In this document: positions 39,901 to 53,600 of the stretch, piece by piece
How the letters are laid out: each line of letters opens with the position of its first letter
Position numbering within the stretch: the first letter of the stretch is position 1
Assembly (NCBI GenBank): GCA_022829145.1
Contig: CM040741.1
Span: 59,632,547-59,696,546, forward strand
Length of the DNA stretch: 64,000 nucleotides
Source of the DNA: Albula goreensis
Taxonomy: Eukaryota; Chordata; Actinopteri; Albuliformes; Albulidae
Direction of reading: 5' to 3'
Notes under the pieces: model-generated
Database searches by the model: none
Told to the model about the DNA's origin: nothing
What the model saw: the letters and a program-made list of their open reading frames with translations, nothing else
Made by a program: the position numbers and the translations under genes

Positions 39901-42900
39901 CTTCAACTCAGCTTTAGGGTTCAACTAAGATTTAGGTCATTAAAACTAAAACTTTTTGTAAAATAATTGCAGCTGTGTTTTTATAATCAAACACCAAATT
40001 AAGGTTTTTTTTGGTAGAGTGTTACTTTAAAAATCACTGGTAAACAAAAAAGTTGTTGTGAATGAAAAGAGCTATGCCTCGGAGGTAGCACTTGGTTCAA
40101 CAGACCAATATTGATTTTTTACAAAACAATTTTGTCATGGATATGTATGCTGCCATGACTCACCCTCTCTTCCACAGAACTCGACTCAGTAATATATCTG
40201 TGAAATAGATTATTATTGAAAATCTATATGGTATGCATGCCCATTCATATTACTTTTCTTAGCTTTACAACGAAGCAGAGCATATTCAATCTTTCCTTAT
40301 CATGTTTTATTTCAAATGTAATTTAGTATGCGATTTACCAAACTAATTAGCTATGAAGGCCACCAACATTTTTTGAATATTGTGATATTTGAATATTGTA
40401 TATATGTGACAATATGTATGTGAAAACATCTACTACTTCAAGGGTTGGACTGCTCTATTCTACAAAGTAAACAGATGAATTGAGAAATGCACCACCAGAG
40501 GGAGCACTACATAATGTATATGAATGGGATTGTTTATGAGTACTTATTGAAAAGCAATGTATATATTTTAATGGCTTTTGGTTTGCAGGAATAGAAATGT
40601 CCCACCATATCAAATAAAAGTGTCAGTTTCAGTAACACATTGTGCTTATTTCTCTCTCTCAAACTCCCACACTAGAATAAGAAAAAAACTGTTTTTCGCA
40701 GCCGTTTCCCAGGGAACAGTAATGGAAATGTGAAAACATAAACGTTATTCTGATGAAATCCTGGTGTGTCTTGTTTGACCATGTGGAGACTGGTCATGAG
40801 AGAGGGTCTGTAAATACTGGAGTATCAGCGAGTGCTCCGTATTTATTCTGCTGCAGTAATGACTCACCCCGCTAGCAGGTCCAACAGGGCCTGCATGCCG
40901 GACTGTCTGGCCAGCTGCAGGGGCGTTTCCCCCTCCTCGTTGGGCAGGGCCACAGCCGCAGAGCCCTTGGGGTGAGACAGGAGGAGCTGAGAGAGGTGCG
41001 GCAGGCCCAAACGCACAGCCAGGTGGAGGAGGGTCTCTCTAGGTTGGGGCTCTGGGGGAGACAGAGAAGGGGAAAGAAATGATGGCATAGTCACACCATA
41101 GTAGTTTCATTTTAAGATAATATATAACTCTCTTGTATTCCTGTTAAATACTTGACAGGAATTTGAGATATAATATATATAGCATGGAGCAGATGCTTTA
41201 ATGCAGAACATTAAATTACTATTCTACATTACAAGATTAATATCATATGTGATGTGAAACAAAACATTGCAATGCTCAATTTTCACATCTTTACATCCAT
41301 GTAGCTGTATATGCAGAGCTGTGAATGTTGTCTCCAAAGAAAAAAAAGACATGGTTTTTCACAATTAAGTTATTCAAAATGCAAACGTAGATATGACTTC
41401 AATCCCAAAGCCCAGGAGAAGGGAGAAGGCATCTGGTGAACAGGCCTCGAGCCAGCATCAAACACAGACACAGGCCAGCACTCTCCATCCACCGCCCACA
41501 AATCACAGAGAGACGTCACGTGAACGGTGTCGTCTTCAGCCCTCGGCAGAAACAGAGCAGGGGAAACTAAAAGGTCATCCAGTCCTTCGGATTCGCGCTG
41601 ATTCTTTTTACATCTGAAAATAAGCATGAGTGAAAAGGTCGAGGGCCGCTTACACATCCCTCTTCAGAAAGCATCCGTCTGTTTGTGAGGGCACACACAA
41701 TGATCCCTGCTGCTCAAGATGCTGCTTAATTACACAGGGACACAAACAGATCAGCTCCACACATGAACAAGCCTGTGTGCATTCTTATAATTTCACTGCA
41801 TGACAGGGGGAGAGAGGATACCAATGAGAACAACATTTGTAAAAATGTGATGGGGTGACAGCCAGGGTGAAATCTTACTGTACCTCAATATGACACACAT
41901 GGCATTTTACAACGTCATAGCCAATAATACTTCCTTCTGTCTCATTGTGACATCATTTGTCACAGTTGAATAATGGCTCTTTTCTCAGTAAATCTCGTCA
42001 AGTAATCTGTTTGAATTACTGCAACTATTTTGGGATAACATTTTTGTGACTAATTTGTCCTTATAAAGCCTGAATTCTTGGTAGTTATTGCTCTAGTTCT
42101 CAGTATGGTGTCACTGACTGATGGGGGATATAGTAATCATACTGACTCAAATGCCTGGAATATATACTGCTGAAAATAACTGCAGAGCTGCCAATTCTGG
42201 TCACCAAACTAACACTGGGGAAGTAAACACTAATACTAACATTAAAAACAAGGTATGTGTGTCCTGCTCTGAACTCTGTAATCCAGAGTCCACTCTTCAT
42301 TCTTCATGGCTTTGTGAAAACTTAAATAATGAAGAATTCTTCTAAATAAAAATATTCTAGAATTTTACAGAATGTGCCACTAGGGGCAGAATCTTAGACA
42401 TTTCTTTGACTGAACATGGTATTCATGATTGAGTGGATCTTTTTTGTTCAAACTTCCCAAATATTAATGGATATAATGCCCCAACAACTTTTTATGTTTA
42501 TGGCATTATTTTATTAAATAAATATCGGTAACCTGAGTTTTCAGAATCTGTGGGCCTATTGCAAAGTAGTTCTCTCATTCAAAGTATCTGCAAATGGAGA
42601 AAATTCCTGACAATTTTTCTCAGATCAAAAACGACAAACAGGGCATCCTTCTGCTAATTCATACTGACTGAAAATTGTGCCAAGAATACGTAATCTCAGT
42701 GACTGGGACGATTTAAGCTGCATAGTTTACCCCAGACAATCTGTTACATAAGACGGTTTGGAGGAGTGTCAGTTATTGGTCACATTGACATTGGTACAGT
42801 GAGGCCAGGTTATGCTAATTCTTATTCATACTGCATGGCTCCCTGCTTTGGTTGCTCAAAGGAGGACAGTGGTGCCGAACACAGTAGGCTTTCTGTGCAG

Positions 42901-45900
42901 ACACAAGAGATGGAGATGACAGGCATTCACGTTGTCACAGCAGAGAGCAGCCTTGGTCACTCAGTGCAGTACTCTCCCCTCAGATGGGCTCCCTCTTCGT
43001 TGAGATGTTGAACCCCTTCAAACTCTTAAATACTACACCATGGAAGGTTACCAAAGGCCACCGCTGAGCGCTAATCGTAATCCCACATTTCATCTTGCGG
43101 CAAATATATGCCAGCAGTGAAGGTCTGAGCTGCCAGGACGGACACATCAGATATTCATATCATAAAGAGCTGTCTGAGAAAAGACTTCCTTCCATTTATG
43201 ACAAAATCAGGAATGAGAAGACAACAGTGGGACCTTAATCTTCCAGATACACTGTCTTAAAGGGTAAGCTCCTGCTAACGAAGCTTAGATTGATGACTCA
43301 CCCTGTGCTCAAAGTCAGCTCGACTGAAATGAACTCTTCTTCCAGTAATTTCTGGATTCTGTTTCTGTAACATAGTTTTTTCTTATTCTAATTAACCTTT
43401 TTATTTATATTTTTCATCCACTCCAATAGATAAGATTCTGTCCAAAACTATAAACTGGACTTTCTTTTTGGTGAGCTCCATTATTCTCAGTGATTCTGAT
43501 GATCACCAAGGCTTATTTTATTGCATCTATTCTGTAATCACAGTGACATCTTTCATTTTCAGAGCAAAAACAGCTAGCACTCAGCAGTTTGGACTGCACT
43601 TTGAGAGGCATTCTTTGTAACGGTTTCAAATGTGCAATGGACTTGCATTCATTTATATTTGATGTTTTGATAATAAACCCCTATCACCTTGTAAAAAGGC
43701 TGTATATCTACTGAGAAAATAGACTTGGTAAAAATCAATAATTTATTTTAAGACACACAAAAAGGCATAGACAGCTCACCTTCCCATTCCTTCCCCTGAG
43801 TGGAATGGCCACCTTTATAGGCAAAGCTGATCACTCAAGGTTTCAGTCAAACTATTGATTTACTTAACAGAAACCAATTTGCCAATTAACACATAATTAC
43901 CAATGTGCCGATGTTTGGGAAGGGCCGCTCCTTCACAGATCTCATCAGAACCCTCAACACATTTCAACTGAGAAAATATACATGATTGATAACATGACTT
44001 AAAACATTACATTCTATGAACATCAAAATGGGCTGGTTTCACTCTATTCAGCTACTAAGTAAAACTGTAGAATAATATTTATTATTAGGAATACATGAAT
44101 GATCTAATCTTGCCATGAAGGGAAAACAAAAGTTTGGAAAATATTTTAGTCAATAGGGTAATTCAAACGAGTGTACTAATTTGTGATATGGCCACTGCTG
44201 CTGGAACACCTTCATAACTGAGCATTGCACTGTGTGCTTACAAAGGTTATTGAAAAGTTATGAATACCCTCTCAACCAATCACAATCGAGTATGAAACCA
44301 AGCCGTGGTGTAACATATCATAATCCCGAGTCTCAGCATTGACTACAGAGTGTTCTACCAATGTTCCAACAGTAAAAAGGCTGAACTCATGACAGGGATA
44401 AACTGCAATGATCACAGTAAGCAAAGGTAAACTCATCAGGTCATGGAGATAACAGTAAAAGCTCAGTTTTGGGTCACTCATTACAGCTGAACCCCCAAGG
44501 TGCACTGTCCTTAACACTGAATAACAAATCTGAGTAAGTGCTGTGCTTTTTTAGTTTGGACACAATGTCTCTCTTTAATTTAAGGAACCAGCAAACTCAC
44601 AATGATACGTAAGAAAAACAAGAAAAGTAATACCACAATATTCAGTCCCTGTTCTATTTATGACAACAATGTTTTGAGTGAAACAAAAACCATTACTAGT
44701 CTCTAGAACCACAGATGTGACACTCTGATCTGAATTGAGAAGCTAGGTAGTTGCTAAACTAAAAACATCTTGCCAATTCATGGTTAATCTATCTTGAAGG
44801 CAAAAACAACAATATGATCAAATTTGTCATTTTTTCAAAAGACCTTAAAGAGCACAAAGAATAGTCGTATGATCCCTAAAATTTAATTTTCCAACATCTT
44901 TACAGCATTTAGGCTGACATCTTTAAAGAGACATTTGATTTGTCTTGCTAGAAAACAGGCCACTGTAATTGAATTAAAAGGTAAATGAGATTTGTTGTAT
45001 GGATTAAAAAGGCAAACACACACTCACTTATTCAGCCCGGTAAATACCCTTGGGATGCAGCACGCCAGTGGAGTCCTTTGGTAATCTTATCCTGCTCAGA
45101 CATAATCCTGCTCCACCTCTTTCCCCTCTCTTTCACAGTGTCTGGGCCTGTATGGCCATCAGCAAACATGAAGACAAAAACAAGAGGTACTTTTCTCTTT
45201 AAATGGAGGGCACTATCCAAAAAATCATAATCTCTCCTATGAAAAATATATATGGTATTAGCCAAGGGTTTTTACCTTGGTTGCGAAGATTAGGCACTTA
45301 GATGTGAACAGCGTGATTATTTTGATTGCAGAGAAAAACGTATGGGATCACAATTAACAAAGCCTGCAGCAAACCTCTGTTCTCCTGATCTTCTTTACAC
45401 TAATGGCTGTAATTGCCCCATCTTCAAGAACACATTTTCTTTGCTCTGTTGCGCCTTGAAAGCATGTCATCTGATGTTTTTATTTTATACCACAGTGCCC
45501 TTTTCATTTCTCCCTCCTCCAGGAAAATCTACTGTTTCCCTGTGCTCTGCACAGTGCGAACTTGGGGTGGCCTGTAGGATATATAGACACAAACTTCATA
45601 CTACAAATGTCATTTCATTTATTCAAGTTAATGAAACTCTCCAATATAGCCAGAGCTAAGAGAAATGACCATGTCTGGCCACTACACAGACATGAAATGA
45701 TTATGTTATGGCTTACAGTTCTGAAAACAAACATTATACTAAATACTAATATGTGAATGTATACAATCAGTATAGACTGACAATATAACTATCAAAATAC
45801 AAAATAACTTTATTTAGTTACTCTTGACATAAGTGTGAATTATCTAATGAAGGAGATCTTGTGAGGAACTTGTAATTGCCCCAAGGTATCTATGCTGTGC

Positions 45901-48900
45901 TTTGCTAATTGTAATCTATATGACATGGTCAAGGCAAAAATATTTATCGAATCTTTTAAAAGTGTAAATGTCAGAAGCAATCGCAGGAAGCTTAATATAA
46001 TCTGACACAGTTCCAAAACAGAGCAAAGGAAATTCAATATAAGCTAACCATTTCATTCCAGCTAGAACAATGTATACTCTAAAAAAATCTAAAATCTCAG
46101 TAACCATCTTTCATGTGCTATCCTTGCAGCACTGATTGCCAGTCAAAGAACAGGAACCTTGCTAAAACCTTCAAAAATACGTTCTAATTAAGCCTTGTCA
46201 TATTGGAAGCAATGTCTAAGCCGGGATGGATCATCGGGGCTAATCTCGATTTCTGTGACATGAAACAGCATGATGTACTGTAATTACATGGCCTGGAAGG
46301 ACTGGTAGTGTTCTATCGGTCCATGACCCAAATTTATCTTTCTTAATTCTGAGTGCTTAGGATACTCTATTAATTCTCTATGGTATGGCTTGGCTACGCA
46401 CTGACCCAATAACTTGCACTGAACATCAGCACATGCACTCAGCAAAGAAAGGGGTTCCATATTATCTGGAACATCTTTTCTTCATTTACTCTACAATTTT
46501 AGATAAAATAATTATATTTATTCATTATTAAGGGTAATTTTTCACCATGTAGGATGTTATGCTTAGCCCCACCCTTTTCAATGCTTTCAATATCTAGTCT
46601 TGATTCTGGACTTTTGATTGCCTCTAGGGTCAGATATTGGTGTATGTTAACATGAGGACTAGAGCTGTGCCAGTGAAAGTCAAGGAAGCCATTTTGAGGC
46701 TGAGAAACAAGAAAAACATTTAGAGACATAGGTAAAACCTTTGGCTTGCCAAAATCAACTGTTTGGAACATCATTAAGAGGAAAGAGAGAACTGGTGAGC
46801 TCAGGAATTGTAAAGGGCCTGGTAGTCCATGGAAGACTTCTATAGTTGATGACCAGAGAATTCTCAACGTTACTGTAACTGTTGATAGCAGAAGTATAAT
46901 GAATATTAAAATATACAGAAACATATTTGTTCAAGTCCAAGCAACTGCTTGCAAACTCACTGGACAGTGCTACATTCTACAATAAGACAATGATCCCAAA
47001 CATACTTCTAAAGCAACAAAGGAGTTTTTCAAAGCAAAACACTGGAAAATTCATGACCGACCAAGTCAGTTACCCAATCTGAATCTGGCAGAAAACGTGT
47101 CTCATATGCCAAAAAGAAAACTTAATCAGCTAGCCCGTGAAACAAGCAGGAATCAGACATAGCTGCGGTACAGGCCAAGCTGAGCATCACCAGAGAACAT
47201 ATTCAGCACCTAATGATGTCAATGGGTCACAGACTTCAAGAAGCCATTGCATACATGGTACATGCAAACATATCCAAACATTATGGAAGGAACTGTATAT
47301 CAAAGTCTGACAAAGATGTGGCATAAACTTTCACCATTCAGGGGTGAGTTGTCCAAGTTAGCTTAACGTATGTCAGACAACTTCATTTGGACTTGGTATC
47401 AAGATCCAACAAGCTCAAATCTTTTGGCTATCATGCTTCAAACGTGAGTCATCAAAATAGATAAGTCATCTTTGTCAACACGATGAGTGAACTGGTGCAT
47501 CCTTCTTGTCAGTTACATATCATATATCATCATAACTGATATAAATGATTAATTAGCTAGTTTTAGCAAGTTTTAACTAGTTTTTGCAAGCAAGCAGGTG
47601 TAGTCTTGGTTTAATTAGTTTACTGAGAAGTTTTATTTATAGCTTATAATGAAACCAACCTAAATCAAAATATTATTGTGAAGGCTTATATCAGGAAAGC
47701 TTTTCAAAATAACATTCTGTCATGCTCCAGCTTAAAAAAATGTCTGACATAAGCATGGTCACTACAATATTCAAATTAAGTATTGTATCTGATTATGATA
47801 TCAAATGAAAGTAAAAACAAAGTTTGGCTGAGTTTGACACCAGTTCTGAGAGACAAATGTTCATCTGACTCTTCTGTATGGCACTGATACAACATTAAAC
47901 ATTTGATTGCATATGCATTCAAAGCTCAGAGACAGAAAAAAATACCTTCTCCAGGTTGGTTTCCAAGGATGTTCCAAGCACCTGGATACCCTAAGTTGGC
48001 CATGGCCTTTGTGACATTTTCATCCATCTTCTTGAGGGTGTCTTTGCCCCCCAGTCTGACTTTACTGAAGATGGTCTCATTGCTGCTGGTGTTTGGGGAC
48101 TGAGAGTAGGAAACCAGCAGCTCAGCCAGCTCTTGAGCTTCATCAAGCACATATTCCATGGAGGCTTTGTCCAGGCAGGAGACGGGCTTTCCCTCAGTAT
48201 AGAGGTAAGCTGTGACAGAGACCACCTCCAAGAGGTTATGACCTGGAAATAACACAAACCACATTAGCATGCTATCACATGGCATCCTCCATATATATCT
48301 ACAGAATGGTTAGACACAAGTTATTGAAGTAAAAGGACACAAGTGTGCACGAGCACAGTTCCCCCACAGTATGTGAGAGAAGGCCTGAAAATATGTAAAA
48401 ATAAAAGTAAAACAGTGCTCAATTGTGACAGTCATCTTAGCATTTTAACATTTAATAGATAAGTGACATGATATGCCACTAATACAATTCTGCAGAGACT
48501 ACTGGAAACCACTGACAGAAATTAAATGAATCCTGCCCTATTGTATTTAGTGACTGAATATTTCATTAAAATAAAACACTGCTCATTGCACATTTTCACT
48601 ATGAACTGACAGGAACCAACAGCATAAGTGCTGGCTGTCTCGTGGTGCATTGGGAAATCAGGTTGAGTGTTCTTGCCAAATGCCAAAATGCAGGTGCTGT
48701 ATTAGTATACCTGTTACTGATTAAAAATTAAAGGCGAAAGCTGCATGCAGTTACATAATGGCTTAGGAGCTGGATCATGCTTCTGAGGAGGCAAGCTCCT
48801 TTGCATCTCATGTCTTCCCAGATTTGGGGGATTTTTCCCCAGCTCACGCACAGCAAGAGCAACATGTTTGTTCAAAGCCCTGTGCTTTCCTCTTTATTAT

Positions 48901-49757
48901 TGAAATTACCTCTCTGCCGAACAGTAATTCCATTTGCCAGAAGTATCTTTTCAAAGTATCCAATTAGCTGGCTGGGAGTTGTGTTACCCACAGCAACTCT
49001 ACACGCCTATGTACGCGTCTCAGAGTCTTTCTCCACTGCTCATATCAGATGGCAGGAGGAGACGCATGGAGACGATGGGGCCACACCTGTTAGATTCTGC
49101 ACTGAACCCTGAGGCCTTCCTCTGCAAGTCTGGACCTTTTTACTTCAGATCCAAGTTTAGGTTAGAGGGAGGCAGCCAGACTTCTGTTAATTGTGCCAAC
49201 CACAAAAGATGAACAGAGTACATTACATAGCAACAAAACTACATTTCACTGTCATTGGACAAATAAATGTACTATTCACTTGTTAAACAGAATGTTTAAA
49301 TATGTGAATTAGTTCAAATTCACTATTACTGACACAACATAAGTATAAAAATAACCCAAAAAGAGTGCCAGCATTAAACAATACATAATTAGTCTTTGGC
49401 TGAAAGAATCTTACATACCTAATGCATGATAAAAGTGAGCTACAATGCAGCACATGTTGAAAAAATAATGTAGCGAGAGCCGATGCTAAGGCCATGGCTT
49501 TTAGGCCTTGTGGAAAGGCAGGGCACAGGTAATGCTAAGGTGCATTTCTGGTTCCCAGAGTGGAGTGACAGTAATAACTTCTGTGCCGTGTGTTAGACTC
49601 ACCAGGGACTGTAAAGTGCAGGGTGCGCTCATCTTCACATCTCTGAGCTTCAGTGATGTGGTCCAGTGTGGACCCCTCCACTACCACATAGACTTCAGCC
49701 TCCTCTGGGAAGGGCTCAGGGGTCTGCAGTATGGCACAGGCTTTCAACTGCCCCTGG

Positions 49758-49820
<63 letters not shown>

Positions 49821-50607
49821 AGTGAGAAACAGAAAAGGGAGTGAGTGGGAGTGACAGTACATTCTGATTCGTTCATTTTACCAGCCATGCCCCTCACCCC
49901 TTATTTATACTGAGTGTGCTTATACTCAATACTTCCTGGTTACAGGTAAGGAGTGTCAAGGAGTAAACAGTAGACACATATACTGCTTACTTAAAAACAG
50001 ACAGCAAAATGGAGTCACTTAATTCACATAATCCAAAATCAAATGTAAAACATACATTTAGGATATAATTAATAACCACAAATTACAATGTGTCTGTGCT
50101 TATTTTCAGCTCTCATTACATGTTCAGCATATTTCAGTCAGTAGATTGTTGAAAATTATCTGTAGGCCTGTTTGCTTTTGTCATAATATTGTATACAGAC
50201 AGAGCCCAGGCCTCTGTCTGCAATGTCCAGTTATGGATGTATTTTTATTTGAAAAAGCACATAAAAATATTGAACACTGTTAATAAGAAATGTCAGGCAA
50301 TTGAGTTGTTTGACAACCTCAAACTTGCGTTGTAATATTTAGCATTCAAAATATCATTCAATTACCCTCGCTCTTCTGCACACTGCCAAAAGTCTTTGAT
50401 AAATTACCCTACTGTGACAGGCTCCTGCATTAGTCAAGAGCAGATAAAATGAATCCATCACAGGGTGTGTAAAGATGCAGGGTATTTATTCTTCTAAACA
50501 AAAACTAAATGTTGGCATTCAAATTGCTCTAAGCCAAGCCTATATGTTGTGTCCTTCTCACCTCATACACTTCCCTCTGACACACAAATATGCATGCACG
50601 CCCACAC

Positions 50608-50660
<53 letters not shown>

Positions 50661-53600
50661 TTTAGTAATGAACAGTTACAAAACAGTTACAGGAGATAAC
50701 AATTGCGCATTGTTATCTCCACACTCAGTCAATTCCTGCACAAAATAAACATTTCAAGCACAAAGGAGACTATATATTGGCTTTGATTGTAAAGCTTGTG
50801 GGGGTAGGTTCACGATAATTGAACTGTAATTGCATATTGCTTAAATTCCTGTGATTTAAAGATATTGCTAGGTCTTTCTCAATTCCACACACATTTTCCA
50901 GGGATCATTTGTTCATGCTTTACAATCACAAAGGAATCACAATCCAATTGTGTACCAATACCTCCAACAAAAGATGTCTTCATATTTTTTGGTCAATGTG
51001 TTTATTCAAGACACGGTACAATACAGTTTGTATGGGTACTGTTGAGCAGTACTAGAGAAAAAGTTCTTGTGATGGAGATACAGGTCTGTGTTATGGAAAA
51101 TCCCATAATCATGGTGACTTCAATTTCAAATTTAAAATAACTATGAAAATACTTTCAGGATATATTTTTGATTCTAAAGGCTTCAGCTTTTATATTTATT
51201 TCAATTTTCAAACTATGGACTGAATCCACATGTCTTATATGCATGACTTACAAATAATAATGCAACAGTTTATTTTTTATTCAAGTTCTGTTTGGTGACT
51301 TCGGACATTGCCAAACACCTGCATTTGCAGAGCAGAATGTGAAGAAAATATATTTTGCAGAAAATGTTACAGGGGTTGTGAGATCATGACAGTCCCAGAA
51401 AAGTTCAAAAACTCAAACCCATATAAGTAGACTGTTTTGCCAAATATGTTTCTTTTATATTGATCTAGTGAAGCATATACATCATTTTCCTGTTTTATTT
51501 GAGCTTCTGTAGCTTATCATCCATTATTTTTGGATGATAAGCTACATGATGAAAACACCCATTCCACTATCCACATCAGGCTATACTGACATAAGCTTTA
51601 ATTTATCAAGAAAATGTCTGAAATCCTACACGTACCAAGTGGCTTTGGATGCAATAAAAACAGCGCATCCCATTGTGGATCTCCAGTAATGACATGTTGA
51701 GCCAATAAGAACCTCTGGCAATCGGAACCAGAACTTTGAGGACTGTTAAGCTGTATGAATAATGAGACAATTCAAACGTGCTCTCTGATTTTCAAGAAAG
51801 ATCCTTTGAGGTATGTACTCAAATACTGACAATACCCCACTATAGTATACTGCAAATAAACTGTAAAAAATTACATTCAGTCTCCAATGAGCATACTAGT
51901 CTGGAGAGATATGATTTCAAAGATCCTTTGAGGTATGTATACTCAAATAAACTGACATTAGTCTCCAATGAGCATACTAGTCTGGAGTATGATTTCAAAG
52001 ATCCTTTGAGGTATGTACAAATAAACTGTAAACTGTAAAAAATTACATTCAGTCTCCAATGAGCATACTAGTCTGGAGAGATATGATTTCATATGCCTAT
52101 ATGGCATTAGTAAAGCATGGATACATGTTGCTAGATGATTCTTAAGTTTGTTTACATCTTAAAAATTGATGATGAAATTGCACAGTAATATATAGATATT
52201 AGTGTCACCACTTAGAAGATCTCAGTACTAAAGGGTTAACTAGTTACTGTGGCAACTAAAGTAGACCAGGAAAAGCTGTGGCTTGTGAAGAGAAACAGGG
52301 GCTCTGTTCTGTGAGGGTGCTAACATGTCTAATATCAGTCAGCATATCTTTCTGTTCCTTTTGGATGACCTTGTACTACTGGTTATTCTTGGCACGTTTC
52401 TCCATGCGGCTGCAGAGATAGAGATACGCTTGTAAAAACAGGCCTGCAACAGGCTGCATGTTTCAGACTTACACAGTCATATATAAAACAAACTACATAT
52501 AAGAGAAAACTCCCTGTGTGAAACAGACAGGAAGAAACCATAGGAGGAACCCGACTTCCTGAATGGGACTGCCTTACCAATGGTACAAATACTGTTGTAA
52601 AGTATAAGACACCTGGTTCAGAAATGCAGACAGTAAGTAGAAAATTAGTCATAACGGTCATCATAAAAATATTATAAGGAAAAGCAGCAGCAGTAGTTCC
52701 AGTGGTAGTAAAGGTAATGATAGTGGTAGTAGTGGTTTCAGCAGCAGCAATATGGGTTGAAGAGACAGCAGTTTTGGTGAAGAGGAAAGAAACACTAAAC
52801 TAAACTGTGGGCAAAATGTATCTGTGGGTAGAAACAAAAGACTCTTTTTGGTAATCCAAAACCCCAGAAGCGATGGAATGTCTTCTTTCCTGATATTATA
52901 CAAACAATCCATTGAAAAGATTTCCAAATATGTTAATTTCTATACTCTGCATAATGACAGAAACCTCAGCCACTGGAAAATGCATTCAAAATGCAGGACT
53001 GTGTCAATTAAGTATAACCAATGGAAAACTTATGAAGGACTGGAAAAACAGAAGATACCTATCATACTTCTTGATATAAAACCCACATCAGTATAATATT
53101 GAAAGCTTATCTATTGATGCCAGCAGCGATGAAATATTCTGAAAATTATTCACTGAATGAATGATTTTTTAACACAGAGGAAACAGATAATCACAGCAAT
53201 AAGAGAAACACATTCTGAAAAATGTGTTTTACTTGTATTCATGTGAGAACTGGATGATTATTTTCAGTCATTTGAACAACGTGCTTGAACATCCGGTGCT
53301 TCCAAACCCTTCAGAAACCCTGACAGGAAAATCCTCCTGAAAGACCTTTCATGTGGGATCAACACGTCGCTCTCCCATCTGCCTCTTGAGCTGTTTCTCA
53401 GGATTCTGAATGAACGTCTGTGATTCTCCCCCGTTTGAAGAGAGGCCCCAACAATGGGTGTTTAGTTTCTTCCCATAATTAGTCTGCAGAGGCTGCTAAA
53501 AACCAAGAAGGGCGGGCAGAAATTACAGCCGGAATTCAAGCCCAACATGAAAGAAAATCATTCGCACTGTCCAAAAGTGGCTGAGGCTGGTCAGAGAGAC

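Noticed and set aside
41370-41657. Minus-strand 95-codon frame in a GC-richer block ([17 protein letters not shown]...)
   Set aside because: Exons 3 and 4 join in correct phase without it, and no suitable acceptor/donor pair with phase 1 at both ends was found. It may be a regulatory block.
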